DNA of 14,683 bases, from NCBI GenBank assembly GCA_947468985.1, contig CANINJ010000013.1:1-14683 (forward strand). Direction: 5' to 3'. A model generated the notes under the pieces. The model was not told the origin of the DNA and did no database searches. It saw only the letters and a program-made list of their open reading frames with translations. This DNA comes from Bacteroidota bacterium. Lineage in GTDB: Bacteria > Bacteroidota > Bacteroidia > Flavobacteriales > Flavobacteriaceae. This document shows positions 5,684-12,730 of the stretch, piece by piece. Position 1 is the stretch's first letter. Every line of letters starts with the position of its first letter. A program made the translations under genes and the position numbers.

Positions 5684-6660
5684 TAATAATTAATTTCAGT
5701 TTTCACTTTTTCCAATAACATATCAGTAAATTTAATTATTTCTTCTAAATTAGGTGTTTTATTTTCATTTGACACTTCTATTGGAAGGACAATAGTCGGT
5801 CTTATTTCAAATTTATCTTTAATTTTTGCGTGAGCTTTTCTACCATCTTCATCTTCGTAATAAAATTTAGTTTCATAATCATCTTCATTCTCTATACCCA
5901 ATTCTTTTAAATCTATACCAATCGGATTTTTTTTATTAAAACTTTCAAAGAAAGTTTTAATATTTTTCTTTTTTAATCCTTCAACACTTATTGTAACTCT
6001 CAATCCTTCAGAGTCTTCAAATGCTCGATTAAATTTTTTTCTTGAATCTCTATTTTCAATCGTACTTGTAAATGTAACTTTTTTTACTGAACTTCTTTTA
6101 ATATAACTTTCCCTTAATTCTGTTGGAATATGAATTATTTTTCTAAAAGATGCTCCATATTTAGCAAAAATACTTGTTAAAAATTCAATTAATATTGAAC
6201 CTATACTTCCAATACTATAACATTGAATCATTATTATTCCGACTTGACTATCTGGTGGCGTCCACATTTTAAAATAATATGGCAAAGATGCTAATTGTGT
6301 TTCCGAAATTTCACCTACAGTTTTTTCATTATCTAAAATATCATATATCTGATGTCCATAACCCGTATTTCCACCATTAATAATACCTTCGATTACACTT
6401 TTTCCATGTCTGTAATCTATATTAGTTGTGCTAATTCCTTTATTTTCTTCTTTATTTAGCCAAAATTTTTTGTGAAATTCATCCAAAATCATTCCGACAA
6501 ATCGTTTATATAATTCTTCGGGTTTTATAGTATGTGGATTTTCACCATTTTTTGAGAAATTTTTTCTGTAAAATTCATTAAAATTTAAAAAGTCTTCACG
6601 CTTGAATTTCTCATTTAAAGTGAATGTATAAATTGACAATTCTAAATTAATTTTAGCCAT
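5683..6660 (-). CDS. Soluble 325-aa protein of a two-gene operon, unknown family
   Basis: The protein starts MAKINLELSIYTFTL and has no membrane segment. A Gly-rich stretch occurs at residues 93-103 (IINGGNTGYGH), and GIIMIQCYSIGSIGS at 141-155 is the best candidate core motif. A basic region around 175-220 is followed by an acidic C-terminal third rich in Glu, Asp and Lys (ENEDDYETKFYYEDEDG). Its TAA overlaps the ATG of the membrane gene by one base, so the two are a unit. The long leader upstream carries a double ACGG element (6817-6842) shared with the peptide operon. I recall proteins with a similar GIIxxQxY...G core beside defence genes but cannot name the family. A sensor or regulator for the membrane partner is the simplest hypothesis. 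Kiwa KwaB (DUF4868) is a comparable partner by architecture, not visibly by sequence. Confidence 0.7.
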   Translation of the reverse strand: MAKINLELSIYTFTLNEKFKREDFLNFNEFYRKNFSKNGENPHTIKPEELYKRFVGMILDEFHKKFWLNKEENKGISTTNIDYRHGKSVIEGIINGGNTGYGHQIYDILDNEKTVGEISETQLASLPYYFKMWTPPDSQVGIIMIQCYSIGSIGSILIEFLTSIFAKYGASFRKIIHIPTELRESYIKRSSVKKVTFTSTIENRDSRKKFNRAFEDSEGLRVTISVEGLKKKNIKTFFESFNKKNPIGIDLKELGIENEDDYETKFYYEDEDGRKAHAKIKDKFEIRPTIVLPIEVSNENKTPNLEEIIKFTDMLLEKVKTEINY

Positions 6661-7089
6661 TTTTTATTATTTATTTTATTATTTTTTCTATTTTTTTACT
6701 TAAATTGTCTTCCAATTAAAGACATATCACCCTTATATCGGTGGGCTTTGTCTCACAAAAGTCAATCTTTATAATTTATTATAGCGCAATTTACTCTTTA
6801 AGAAATCCATTGAATTACGGTTTTTTTGGGTTTTTTTTACGGTTTATTTATAGGAATATTTTATGACAATACCTTTTTATAAAACCAAACCTAACTATAT
6901 AGCTAGAATTGTTTAGGAGAAATTTCCAATTACTAATTCTATTTTATAGTATTGTTTTAATTGAATTTCCTGATTTATTCAATTAACGAACACTATAAAA
7001 GATTCGCGAGTCAATGAGGGGATTTGTAAAAGTTAATTTTAGAAGTAAACAACAAACTTCAATCATTCTGTTGCCATTAATTTATGGAG
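6661..7089. other. Gene-less region upstream of the 325-aa gene (429 bp)
   Basis: No gene is supported. Very AT-rich, this is the leader of the 5084-6660 operon (from 6661 up) and the downstream region of the barrel gene (to 7089). The only distinct signal is the double ACGG element at 6815-6845. No convincing TAnnTTTG element was found. Confidence 0.5.
6815..6845 (-). promoter_or_regulatory. Double ACCGTAA element, copy 1
   Basis: On the plus strand TTACGGT occurs at 6815-6821 and again at 6837-6843, exactly 22 bp apart, with GGG midway (6828-6830) and T-runs between. Two helical turns between identical half-sites fits a dimeric regulator binding one face of the DNA. It lies about 155 bp upstream of the 325-aa gene. 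The same arrangement occurs at 11020-11050. Confidence 0.5.
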
Positions 7090-9723
7090 TCATTTGATTT
7101 TATATTCAACTGCAAAGCTTATATACCTGCCAAAAACAACGTTTTCATTCGTTGTGAAAAGTACTTGATTAAAATCTTTAGTTATAAATTTATTAGTATT
7201 TAAAAGATTTGATAAAATTAAATGAAGATTTAAATTTTTAATTTTTTTGCTAATTGAAATGTCTAAATTAGAAAAATTATTGTTATTACTGAAAAAGTAT
7301 ACATTTCTAAAAGTGCTCATGAATATCAAAGATTTATCTAAAAAATTTGTTTTTACAGTAAGGCTATTACTCAAAAATTCTAAATCATTTTTAAAATCAT
7401 TAAGATTATTTTTGAAAACAAATTTAGAAAATTTAGAAATAAAATTTAAATCAAAATTTCCTTTAAATTTAGTTTCGATTTTTAATCCAAATAAATATCG
7501 TTCCGAGAAGTTTTTTTTAATTTGATTGTTAAAAATAAAATCGGATTGATTATTTAAAATTTCGGGTTCAAATGTTATTTTAAAAGGGAAATTTTTAAAA
7601 TTTTTTATTAGTGTTGTTGAAAATGCGGTGTAACTTGAGGCCAACTGATCTGCTTTTTGAACAATCACATAATTTTCATAAAATTGATTATCTAAATTTT
7701 GTGCTTTTCCATATAATATCGCTGAATTTATTTCTAATTTATAATCTTTAAAAAGTTTAAAATACGTTAATGAAAAAGTGTCATTATAAGTAGGTGTCAA
7801 ATCAATGGAAGGTTCAAATACGATTTGAAAATTCGATAAATACAATCCATTAATAGTTTTTTCTAAAGAATATTTACTCAAATTTCTTGCTGCTATTAGT
7901 GTCATATTAGTAAATTCATTTGGCGAATAAACTACATTTATATTATACTGAAAATAATTTGCACTTATTTTATTATTTGGAAAATGTACTTGTGATAATT
8001 CTAAATTTGCATTAATTACAAACTTTACTATGGACTTTTGATAGTTGTAAAGTAAAGAATTTGAGTCATAATATAATTTTTGTTTAGGGTTTAGAAAATC
8101 AAAATTAGTATCTGTTGAATTAATTGAAATTTTATTATTATATAAAAAATTTGAATAATATTTAAAGCCAATGACATGATTCCCCCAATTTGTTTTTTGA
8201 ATTATTTTTAATTCAGTTATTAAATTTTGTTCTCTATTAAAACTTTTTTGATTAAAAAAAAATAAGGATTCAGATAATGATGAACCTAAAAAATTTGCTA
8301 AATTTAAGTCTGTCGTTTGCAAGTTATTGTCTATATTATAATTCTCATTTGAGAGTGAGACATTCGATATTAACCCCACTTTTTTACTAAAAACATATTC
8401 GAATGAATTGTTTAAATAGAAGTTGCTTGAATCGTATTTACTAGCAAAATCATTACTATTTTGATCTTTATTTTTGTTAACTAATTTGTTTTTGAACCAT
8501 GAATAGTTAAAGTCTATTTTTAATTTTATTTTATCAGAAGTATGTTTTAGTTGAATTTTGTTTTTTGAGTTGTATTCTATTTGTGTGTTATTTAAGTCAA
8601 TACTATTTATTAAATCATTGATATAATACTGATTAGTAAAACTTTGATTCTTAATAAAATGATAGTTATTAAAACTACCAATAAACAGATCAGTTTTTTC
8701 ATTTAAAGCATAATTTATAGACAATCCTAAAATTGAATTATCGTTTTGAATAAAATTATTAAAGCCATAAAGCTCATCGTTAAGACCTTTTCTCTTTTTC
8801 ACTTCATTATAATCAATTGGCAATAAAAACATTTTGGCATTGGCTTCTTCTCCAATATTTCGAATTTTCTCTAAAGTTATTTTATTGTTCCCAAAATTAC
8901 TATTCTCTTCAAATGCTTGAATATTAACTTTTTTATTAAGTGAAAAGAAATTTGAGTAACTACCAATTTTATAATTTTTTTGATAACCTACATTACCAAT
9001 TATGTTTCCAAAAAATGTTTTATTTAAATCTTCTTTTAGTTTAATGTCTAAAATAACGAATTTACCCTCATCAATCAGACTTTCTTTGAGCTTGTTGTTT
9101 TTTTCATCAAAACGAACTTCAATTTCCTTAATGTCATTTGGAGAAAGTGTTTTAGTAAGTAATGCACTTCCTAGATCTGAAACCTCCTTTCCATCAATTA
9201 TTACTTTTCGTATTATCTTTCCATTAACTTCTATCTCGCCGTTTGCTTGAATTTTGAATCCTTGAATTTTTGCTAATACTTGTTCTAAATTGTTATCATA
9301 TACATCTTTTAGTTTGTCAATGTTATAAATTATAGTGTCTTTTTTAACAATTATAGGAGGTTTTGATATAATTTTTATTTCTTTTAACTCTATAAAATCT
9401 GTAGTATTTAGTAAAATATTTAAATCAATTTGTTGTTTATTATCTGTTCCAACTACAATATTTTGATTGAATTTTACAAATCCAAATTTTGCTACCTCAA
9501 TAAGATAGATACCTTCCAATAATTGCTTTTCAATTTGAAAAAAACCTTTATTATCCGATTTTGTGAATTCAATTATTTTGTTATTCTCAAACAAAATCAC
9601 ATTAGCACTAGTTAAAGACGAATAGTTTTCATCCTTAACGGTACCTATTATTTTTGTTTGGGAAAAAGATAATATTGTTGAAAATGTCAACATAATGGAA
9701 AGAAATGTTCTGTTGTTATTCAT
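7090..9723 (-). CDS. Outer-membrane beta-barrel protein (TonB-receptor-like) with carboxypeptidase-regulatory domain
   Basis: This is an 877-residue protein. A signal peptide ends near LSFSQ (about residue 22). A carboxypeptidase-regulatory-like beta-sandwich follows (about 24-100: IIGTVKDENYSSLTSANVIL ... GFFQIEK ... GIYLIEVAKFGF). Next is a plug-like region (about 115-205, with VLAKIQGFKIQANGEIEVNG). The rest is a long barrel of alternating strands ending in FAVEYKIK. The ATG at 9723 is preferred over a TTG two codons earlier because it gives an ATGA overlap with the GLPGLI stop. Such barrels are repeatedly found beside GLPGLI genes in Bacteroidota. With the peptide gene upstream, import or export of that peptide across the outer membrane is a reasonable inference. 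No TonB box was identified with confidence. Confidence 0.88.
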   Translation of the reverse strand: MNNNRTFLSIMLTFSTILSFSQTKIIGTVKDENYSSLTSANVILFENNKIIEFTKSDNKGFFQIEKQLLEGIYLIEVAKFGFVKFNQNIVVGTDNKQQIDLNILLNTTDFIELKEIKIISKPPIIVKKDTIIYNIDKLKDVYDNNLEQVLAKIQGFKIQANGEIEVNGKIIRKVIIDGKEVSDLGSALLTKTLSPNDIKEIEVRFDEKNNKLKESLIDEGKFVILDIKLKEDLNKTFFGNIIGNVGYQKNYKIGSYSNFFSLNKKVNIQAFEENSNFGNNKITLEKIRNIGEEANAKMFLLPIDYNEVKKRKGLNDELYGFNNFIQNDNSILGLSINYALNEKTDLFIGSFNNYHFIKNQSFTNQYYINDLINSIDLNNTQIEYNSKNKIQLKHTSDKIKLKIDFNYSWFKNKLVNKNKDQNSNDFASKYDSSNFYLNNSFEYVFSKKVGLISNVSLSNENYNIDNNLQTTDLNLANFLGSSLSESLFFFNQKSFNREQNLITELKIIQKTNWGNHVIGFKYYSNFLYNNKISINSTDTNFDFLNPKQKLYYDSNSLLYNYQKSIVKFVINANLELSQVHFPNNKISANYFQYNINVVYSPNEFTNMTLIAARNLSKYSLEKTINGLYLSNFQIVFEPSIDLTPTYNDTFSLTYFKLFKDYKLEINSAILYGKAQNLDNQFYENYVIVQKADQLASSYTAFSTTLIKNFKNFPFKITFEPEILNNQSDFIFNNQIKKNFSERYLFGLKIETKFKGNFDLNFISKFSKFVFKNNLNDFKNDLEFLSNSLTVKTNFLDKSLIFMSTFRNVYFFSNNNNFSNLDISISKKIKNLNLHLILSNLLNTNKFITKDFNQVLFTTNENVVFGRYISFAVEYKIK

Positions 9724-10361
9724 CTCCAATATAGAATGTCTGATTTTATAATTTTTTTACCGTCATTTATATCTTTTAAAGATTCCGAAGTATCTAGTAC
9801 AATACTTTTTAGTCTGTACTTTGAATTACCTTTTTCATATTCGATTTCCAAAATTAAACCCGGTAAACCACCATATCTTGCAGGACCAGCTGAAATTGGT
9901 ATTTCCATGGTAAACCAAACTATTGCTTTACCTTGATAGTATGGATTGTCTTTTTTTAGCTCATACGATTCGGTTGTCGCTTTAATTGCCTTGTAGCCTG
10001 ATATGAATTTCGTTTCGTTAGTTATTTCCCATTTTGTTTCATTAAACCATTCTGAATTAACTAGTGTGCTACTTTCTAATTTTCGTTGCTCTTTATAGAG
10101 ATTTGTATTTAAATTGAGATTATTAATAAAAATATCCGCACCGATTTCAAATGTATTTCCATTTATTTCTTTCTTCTGTTTTTCTCTATTTGAATTATAT
10201 TGAGCAATTGAGTCTTTTATAATTAAAGTGTAGTCATTTAAAAAAACATCTTTCATTAAAGAGTGTGAATATACTATTTTAATGTTTTTTAAAATTTGTT
10301 TTTCTTGTCCAAAAAAAATGTTTGATACAACAAATAAGAATATTGATAGTTTGAGTTTCAT
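9720..10361 (-). CDS. GLPGLI family protein
   Basis: This 213-residue protein has a signal peptide (about residues 1-18, LSIFLFVVSNIFFG then QEKQ) and a secreted beta-rich body. It carries the diagnostic GGLPGLI at residues 164-170, followed by LEIEYEKG. The preceding stretch (AIVWFTMEIPISAGPARYG) is the typical lead into the motif. The family is Bacteroidota-specific and of unknown biochemical role, usually next to an outer-membrane beta-barrel gene, as here. The TGA overlaps the ATG of the barrel gene (ATGA), so the two are translationally coupled. A 62-bp gap with a strong hairpin separates it from the peptide gene upstream. The protein is shorter than many family members (often around 250), but the motif region and C-terminus look complete. 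Confidence 0.92.
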   Translation of the reverse strand: MKLKLSIFLFVVSNIFFGQEKQILKNIKIVYSHSLMKDVFLNDYTLIIKDSIAQYNSNREKQKKEINGNTFEIGADIFINNLNLNTNLYKEQRKLESSTLVNSEWFNETKWEITNETKFISGYKAIKATTESYELKKDNPYYQGKAIVWFTMEIPISAGPARYGGLPGLILEIEYEKGNSKYRLKSIVLDTSESLKDINDGKKIIKSDILYWR

Positions 10362-10389
10362 ATTATTTAATTTATTAATGAATGGTAAA

Positions 10390-10414
10390 ATAGGGCAATT
10401 ACAAATTGCCCTAT
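10390..10414 (-). terminator. Intra-operon hairpin after the peptide gene
   Basis: A perfect 11-bp stem (10390-10400 with 10404-10414; ATAGGGCAATT on the plus strand) with a 3-nt loop begins 9 nt after the peptide stop codon. On the minus strand it is followed by TTTTACC, a weak U tract. It probably terminates most transcripts or protects the peptide mRNA 3' end, letting the peptide be made in excess of GLPGLI and barrel. Confidence 0.75.
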
Positions 10415-10423
10415 CATTTTGAA

Positions 10424-10678
10424 TTAATATCCAGCTGCTATTAAAGCATCCAAACGCAAATCATTACAATTGCAAAACCAGCAAGACATACTAACGTCTC
10501 CGATCGTAACTGAACAATATATTGCATCATCTGCAACTTTTGTTTCAACTACCTTTTTAACTACTTCAGTTTTTACAGTTGTTGCAGTTTCTACCGGAAG
10601 TTTTTTGATTGGATCTCCAGGGTTTGCAAAACTTACAGTTCCTACTAACATAACTAAACCTAAGAATAGATTTTTCAT
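10424..10678 (-). CDS. Secreted four-cysteine peptide of a GLPGLI/barrel operon
   Basis: This 84-residue precursor has a signal peptide MKNLFLGLVMLVGTVSFA with an expected cut after A18. A Lys/Val/Thr/Glu linker spans residues 19-52. The C-terminal domain (53-84) has four cysteines, C55, C66, C69 and C71 (CWFCNC), and ends LIAAGY. Four cysteines in 17 residues could form two disulfides or bind a metal. I do not recognise a family. It is first in an operon with GLPGLI and an outer-membrane barrel, separated from them by a strong hairpin, as expected for a highly expressed small substrate. Bacteriocin, metallophore-like peptide or signalling peptide are all possible. Alternatively it is a small periplasmic protein with no link to the barrel. 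Confidence 0.75.
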   Translation of the reverse strand: MKNLFLGLVMLVGTVSFANPGDPIKKLPVETATTVKTEVVKKVVETKVADDAIYCSVTIGDVSMSCWFCNCNDLRLDALIAAGY

Positions 10679-10746
10679 TATAAATTGAAATTCCCAGTGC
10701 TTAATTGCTTATGGCTGCTGTTTATTGGAATTAAATTTTCCAGCCC

Positions 10747-10763
10747 GTGAACAAAAAGTTCAC
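10747..10763. promoter_or_regulatory. Perfect 6-5-6 dyad upstream of the peptide gene
   Basis: GTGAAC-AAAAA-GTTCAC lies 69 bp upstream of the peptide ATG. Its symmetry and 11-bp half-site spacing fit a dimeric repressor or activator site. It could instead form a small leader hairpin. Confidence 0.45.
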
Positions 10764-11019
10764 TATTTTAGAAAATTCATCTTATCTATAAAAATACTCG
10801 CGACTATTTTCAAAACACTATGAACTTCTACTCAATTTACTTTCATTCAACTTTCGAACGCTGAATTAAAGCAAGATTGTTTAACAAGAGATTTATTTAA
10901 ACTTATTTTAAGTAATAAGAAAAAAACAACATAATTCATTCAAATCATATTGATTGTAAATTTATTATCAATTACATTATTTATTTTATTGCAAATTACC
11001 TCTTAAGAATATCTGTATT

Positions 11020-11050
11020 TTACGGTGTTTTGGGCTTTTTTTTACGGTGT
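11020..11050 (-). promoter_or_regulatory. Double ACCGTAA element, copy 2
   Basis: TTACGGT occurs at 11020-11026 and 11042-11048, 22 bp apart, with GGG (11032-11034) between and T-runs around. Organisation and orientation are the same as at 6815-6845. It lies about 340 bp upstream of the peptide gene. Confidence 0.5.
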
Positions 11051-11114
11051 TTTATTTAATTTTTATATGCAGCTTTCGAAAAAATTTCTAATGAATTCAA
11101 GGACTTGACTGCGT

Positions 11115-11537
11115 TTACTTTCTGCAATAGCGGTATAAAATCACTTTTCGTAAATCGTTTATGAGGTTGATGTTTTGGTGAAATTGTTTTTCTTTTTGTT
11201 CCAAAAGTTTTAGTGCTGCAACATTTTTAAGATGCTCATTGTGTTCTGACATCATTAAACTGGCTTTTGGGTTGAACTCATTTTTGAAATCGGGAAGGCG
11301 CAAAAATGGGATTACAGAACCTACTAAAAATGGGTGCCAGAATTTTGTTTGCCATAAACTATAGGCAATGAAAAATAAGCTTTCTAAGTCTTCTTGGTTT
11401 TGCAAAATGATTACAAAACTGTTTGTGAAAGGCTCTTTTTGGGGCTTCCCGCTGTTCATCCCTTTGTTAAGTACAAACAAATGGGGTTTGGTGTAAACTG
11501 TTCCTAATCGGTGGGTTTTAATGATGAAATTTAGCAT
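11115..11537 (-). CDS. DUF6943-like mobile-element protein
   Basis: This 140-residue soluble protein begins MLNFIIKTHRLGTVYTKPH, then has LFVLNKGMNSGKPQKEPFTN and FWHPFLVGSVIPFLRLPDF. It ends in a basic helical segment. The combination NKGMNxGKPxxxP and HPFLxGSVIPFxR is, from memory, that of DUF6943, a family of unknown function found in Bacteroidota integrative and conjugative elements. Nothing in the sequence shows an enzymatic role. It stands alone, with the double ACGG element on one side and a long hairpin-rich non-coding region on the other. Its presence suggests that this part of the window belongs, or once belonged, to an integrative element. Confidence 0.65.
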   Translation of the reverse strand: MLNFIIKTHRLGTVYTKPHLFVLNKGMNSGKPQKEPFTNSFVIILQNQEDLESLFFIAYSLWQTKFWHPFLVGSVIPFLRLPDFKNEFNPKASLMMSEHNEHLKNVAALKLLEQKEKQFHQNINLINDLRKVILYRYCRK

Positions 11538-11678
11538 AACATTCGGCTTTAAAAATGGGTTAGATTTTCAATTTTCCGCAGGTTTTCTGATGAAATGCAA
11601 TAGTGCCTCGCAACTCTCAACCTATAAATTTTTTTAAAAGAAAAAAAAGAAAAAAAGAAAGCCATTCGTTCAAGTGTA

Positions 11679-11777
11679 AGGTTTCAAAAAAGCAGGTTTT
11701 TTTGAAAAAATACTACCCGAAAGGGTGGAGATTTTTTCAAAAACCCGTAGGGCTTGAACTTGCTTTTTTGTAAACCT
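11679..11777. repeat. 99-bp imperfect inverted repeat
   Basis: AGGTTT and CAAAAAAGCA (11679-11694) pair with TGCTTTTTTG and AAACCT (11761-11777). Inside them, GG-T-run-GAAAAAA (11695-11710) pairs with TTTTTTCAAAAACC (11732-11745). The apex is ACCC-GAAA-GGGT (11716-11727). An unpaired stretch, 11746-11760, lies on the right side. Confidence 0.7.
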
Positions 11778-11896
11778 GGAACTTACCTTTGCTCTCTTTT
11801 TTTTATTTTTTATTTTGAATATCCAAATCAAATGTTCTTGTTCAATCGGATTGAATACTGAAGTAATGATTGTTGAAATGGAAGATAGAGGTTCTT

Positions 11897-11985
11897 GGAA
11901 GTGTATCAATTTTTTGTAGATGGATGACTGAGTGTGATGAAAAAGAAAATGTGCTTTATCCATCTGAAAAATTGATACTCTTCCT
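11897..11985. repeat. Inverted repeat with 27-29-bp arms and 33-nt loop
   Basis: The left arm 11897-11925 starts GGAAGTGTATCAATTTTT and ends AGATGGAT. The right arm 11959-11985 is its near-perfect complement, starting ATCCATCT and ending CTCTTCC. They differ by one substitution and a small internal bulge. Confidence 0.75.
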
Positions 11986-11998
11986 TCTACTATTTGAT

Positions 11999-12083
11999 TT
12001 TTGAGGAGGCTGAAATTAATTATGAATTATAAAGTATGAATTATGAATTAGTGTGGTTATGGAACTAGGTAGCCTCTTCAAAA
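11999..12083. repeat. 13-bp inverted repeat enclosing an AT-rich loop
   Basis: TTTTGAGGAGGCT (11999-12011) and AGCCTCTTCAAAA (12071-12083) pair with one mismatch across 59 nt. The next comparable dyad, GGAAGTAATTG (12336-12346)/CAACTACTTCC (12407-12417), has a 60-nt loop of similar content. Confidence 0.6.
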
Positions 12084-12102
12084 AACAATGCAAACGCTTA
12101 CC
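12038..12102 (+). repeat. 65-bp module, copy A
   Basis: It starts GAATTATGAAT and ends in ACAATGCAA followed by CTTACC. It aligns along its length with 12355-12418, with equal spacing of shared blocks (GTTATG, CTT, CAATGCAA, CTT). Roughly two-thirds identical by eye. Confidence 0.55.
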
Positions 12103-12123
12103 GAGTGAAGTGGTAGCAGCTCA

Positions 12124-12315
12124 GAGCAAGGGTATCGATTTTTTATTTGCGTGTTGGGTTGTTTCTGATTGCTTTTATGAATAGCTGGTGCCTATAAACG
12201 TCGAATGTCGAAAGGCAGAAAGGATTGTACTAAGAAAAGATAAGGGCATCGGCTATTGTAAAAGCAATTACCACTGAGCGTGGTGGCAAATGAAAAATGA
12301 TACTCTTGCTGGCTC
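12124..12315. repeat. About 190-nt long imperfect hairpin
   Basis: The outer arms are 12124-12150 (GAGCAAGGGTATCG...ATTTGC) and 12286-12315 (GCAAATG...GATACTCTTGC). The inner arms are 12168-12192 (ATTGCTTTTATGAATAGC...TGCC) and 12245-12268 (GGCATCGGCTATT...AAAGCAAT). The two arm pairs are separated by a 17-nt internal segment on each side. The right one carries its own hairpin, ACCAC/GTGGT (about 12270-12284). Base changes between arms are mostly single mismatches, so the fold looks long-lived. Could be a structured RNA or a DNA cruciform. Confidence 0.65.
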
Positions 12316-12354
12316 TTTTGGTTTTGTGGGTGCCCGGAAGTAATTGTGAATTGA

Positions 12355-12418
12355 GAATTATGAATGTAGTTGTTATGAAAATGAAAAGGCACTTACAAAA
12401 GCAATGCAACTACTTCCC
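12355..12418 (+). repeat. 65-bp module, copy B
   Basis: Diverged second copy of 12038-12102, offset by 317 bp. It starts GAATTATGAAT and contains GCAATGCAA near its end. It lies within the loop and right arm of the GGAAGTAATTG dyad, as copy A does within its own dyad. Confidence 0.55.
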
Positions 12419-12433
12419 TATTTAAATACAAAG

Positions 12434-12544
12434 ATGCTAAAAACAGTTACCGTAAATGTTCGTAGAAGCAATTATGACCGTAACGTTTCTACTGAAATAC
12501 AGAACGTTGTTGAAGACAGTGGCGAAGGGTGGTGTTTTGAGTAG
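12434..12544 (+). CDS. Possible 36-aa small protein
   Basis: ATG 12434 to TAG 12542-12544 encodes a 36-residue peptide starting MLKTVTVNVRRSNYDRN and ending GEGWCFE. It has a sensible amino-acid mix and higher GC than the flanking AT-rich DNA. A plus-strand terminator lies 40 bp after the stop. I recognise no family and the frame could be chance. Confidence 0.25.
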   Translation: MLKTVTVNVRRSNYDRNVSTEIQNVVEDSGEGWCFE

Positions 12545-12585
12545 CCGGCCGGTGCGATGGAAGCTGCTCAAAAAGTTGCCCTAGA

Positions 12586-12621
12586 GCCACTGGCAAGCGC
12601 GTTGGGTGTGGCGGCTTTTTT
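12586..12621 (+). terminator. Intrinsic terminator
   Basis: GCCAC (12586-12590) pairs with GTGGC (12608-12612). GGC and a run of six T (12616-12621) follow. The 17-nt loop is long but GC-rich. It would end a plus-strand transcript crossing 12434-12544. Confidence 0.5.
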
Positions 12622-12700
12622 ACATAATGTTATTATGGTGCATGCGAGATTTTCTATAGTAGCAGGGTGTTTCTTAATGCACTATAATGCCACATTATGT
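12622..12700. repeat. Inverted repeat with 22-24-bp arms and 33-nt loop
   Basis: The left arm 12622-12643 (ACATAATGTTATTATGGTGC plus AT) pairs with 12677-12700 (ATGCACTATAATG...CATTATGT). There is a two-base indel and one mismatch. The loop, 33 nt, equals that of 11897-11985. Confidence 0.7.
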
Positions 12701-12730
12701 AACTAAGCTTGGGGGAAAAAATTACTGGCG

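Larger units (their letters stand above)
10679..11114. other. Gene-less leader region of the peptide operon (436 bp)
   Basis: No gene is supported. It contains the dyad at 10747-10763 and the double ACGG element at 11020-11050; the rest is AT-rich. No full TTTG/TAnnTTTG promoter was found on the minus strand. Confidence 0.5.

Noticed and set aside
5084..6660. Kiwa system (KwaA/KwaB)
   Set aside because: Gene order is reversed relative to kwaA-kwaB and I see no DUF4868-like sequence in the 325-aa protein; only the architecture is similar.
9724..9729. TTG start for the barrel gene two codons upstream of ATG 9723
   Set aside because: The ATG makes a classic 4-base ATGA overlap with the GLPGLI stop and starts a normal signal peptide.
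11670..11963. 97-codon minus-strand frame
   Set aside because: It crosses two long inverted repeats (11679-11777 and 11897-11985), is low-complexity in places and resembles no protein family. The dyads explain the sequence better.
12192..12392. 66-codon minus-strand frame
   Set aside because: It lies across the 190-nt hairpin and the duplicated module; composition is not protein-like.
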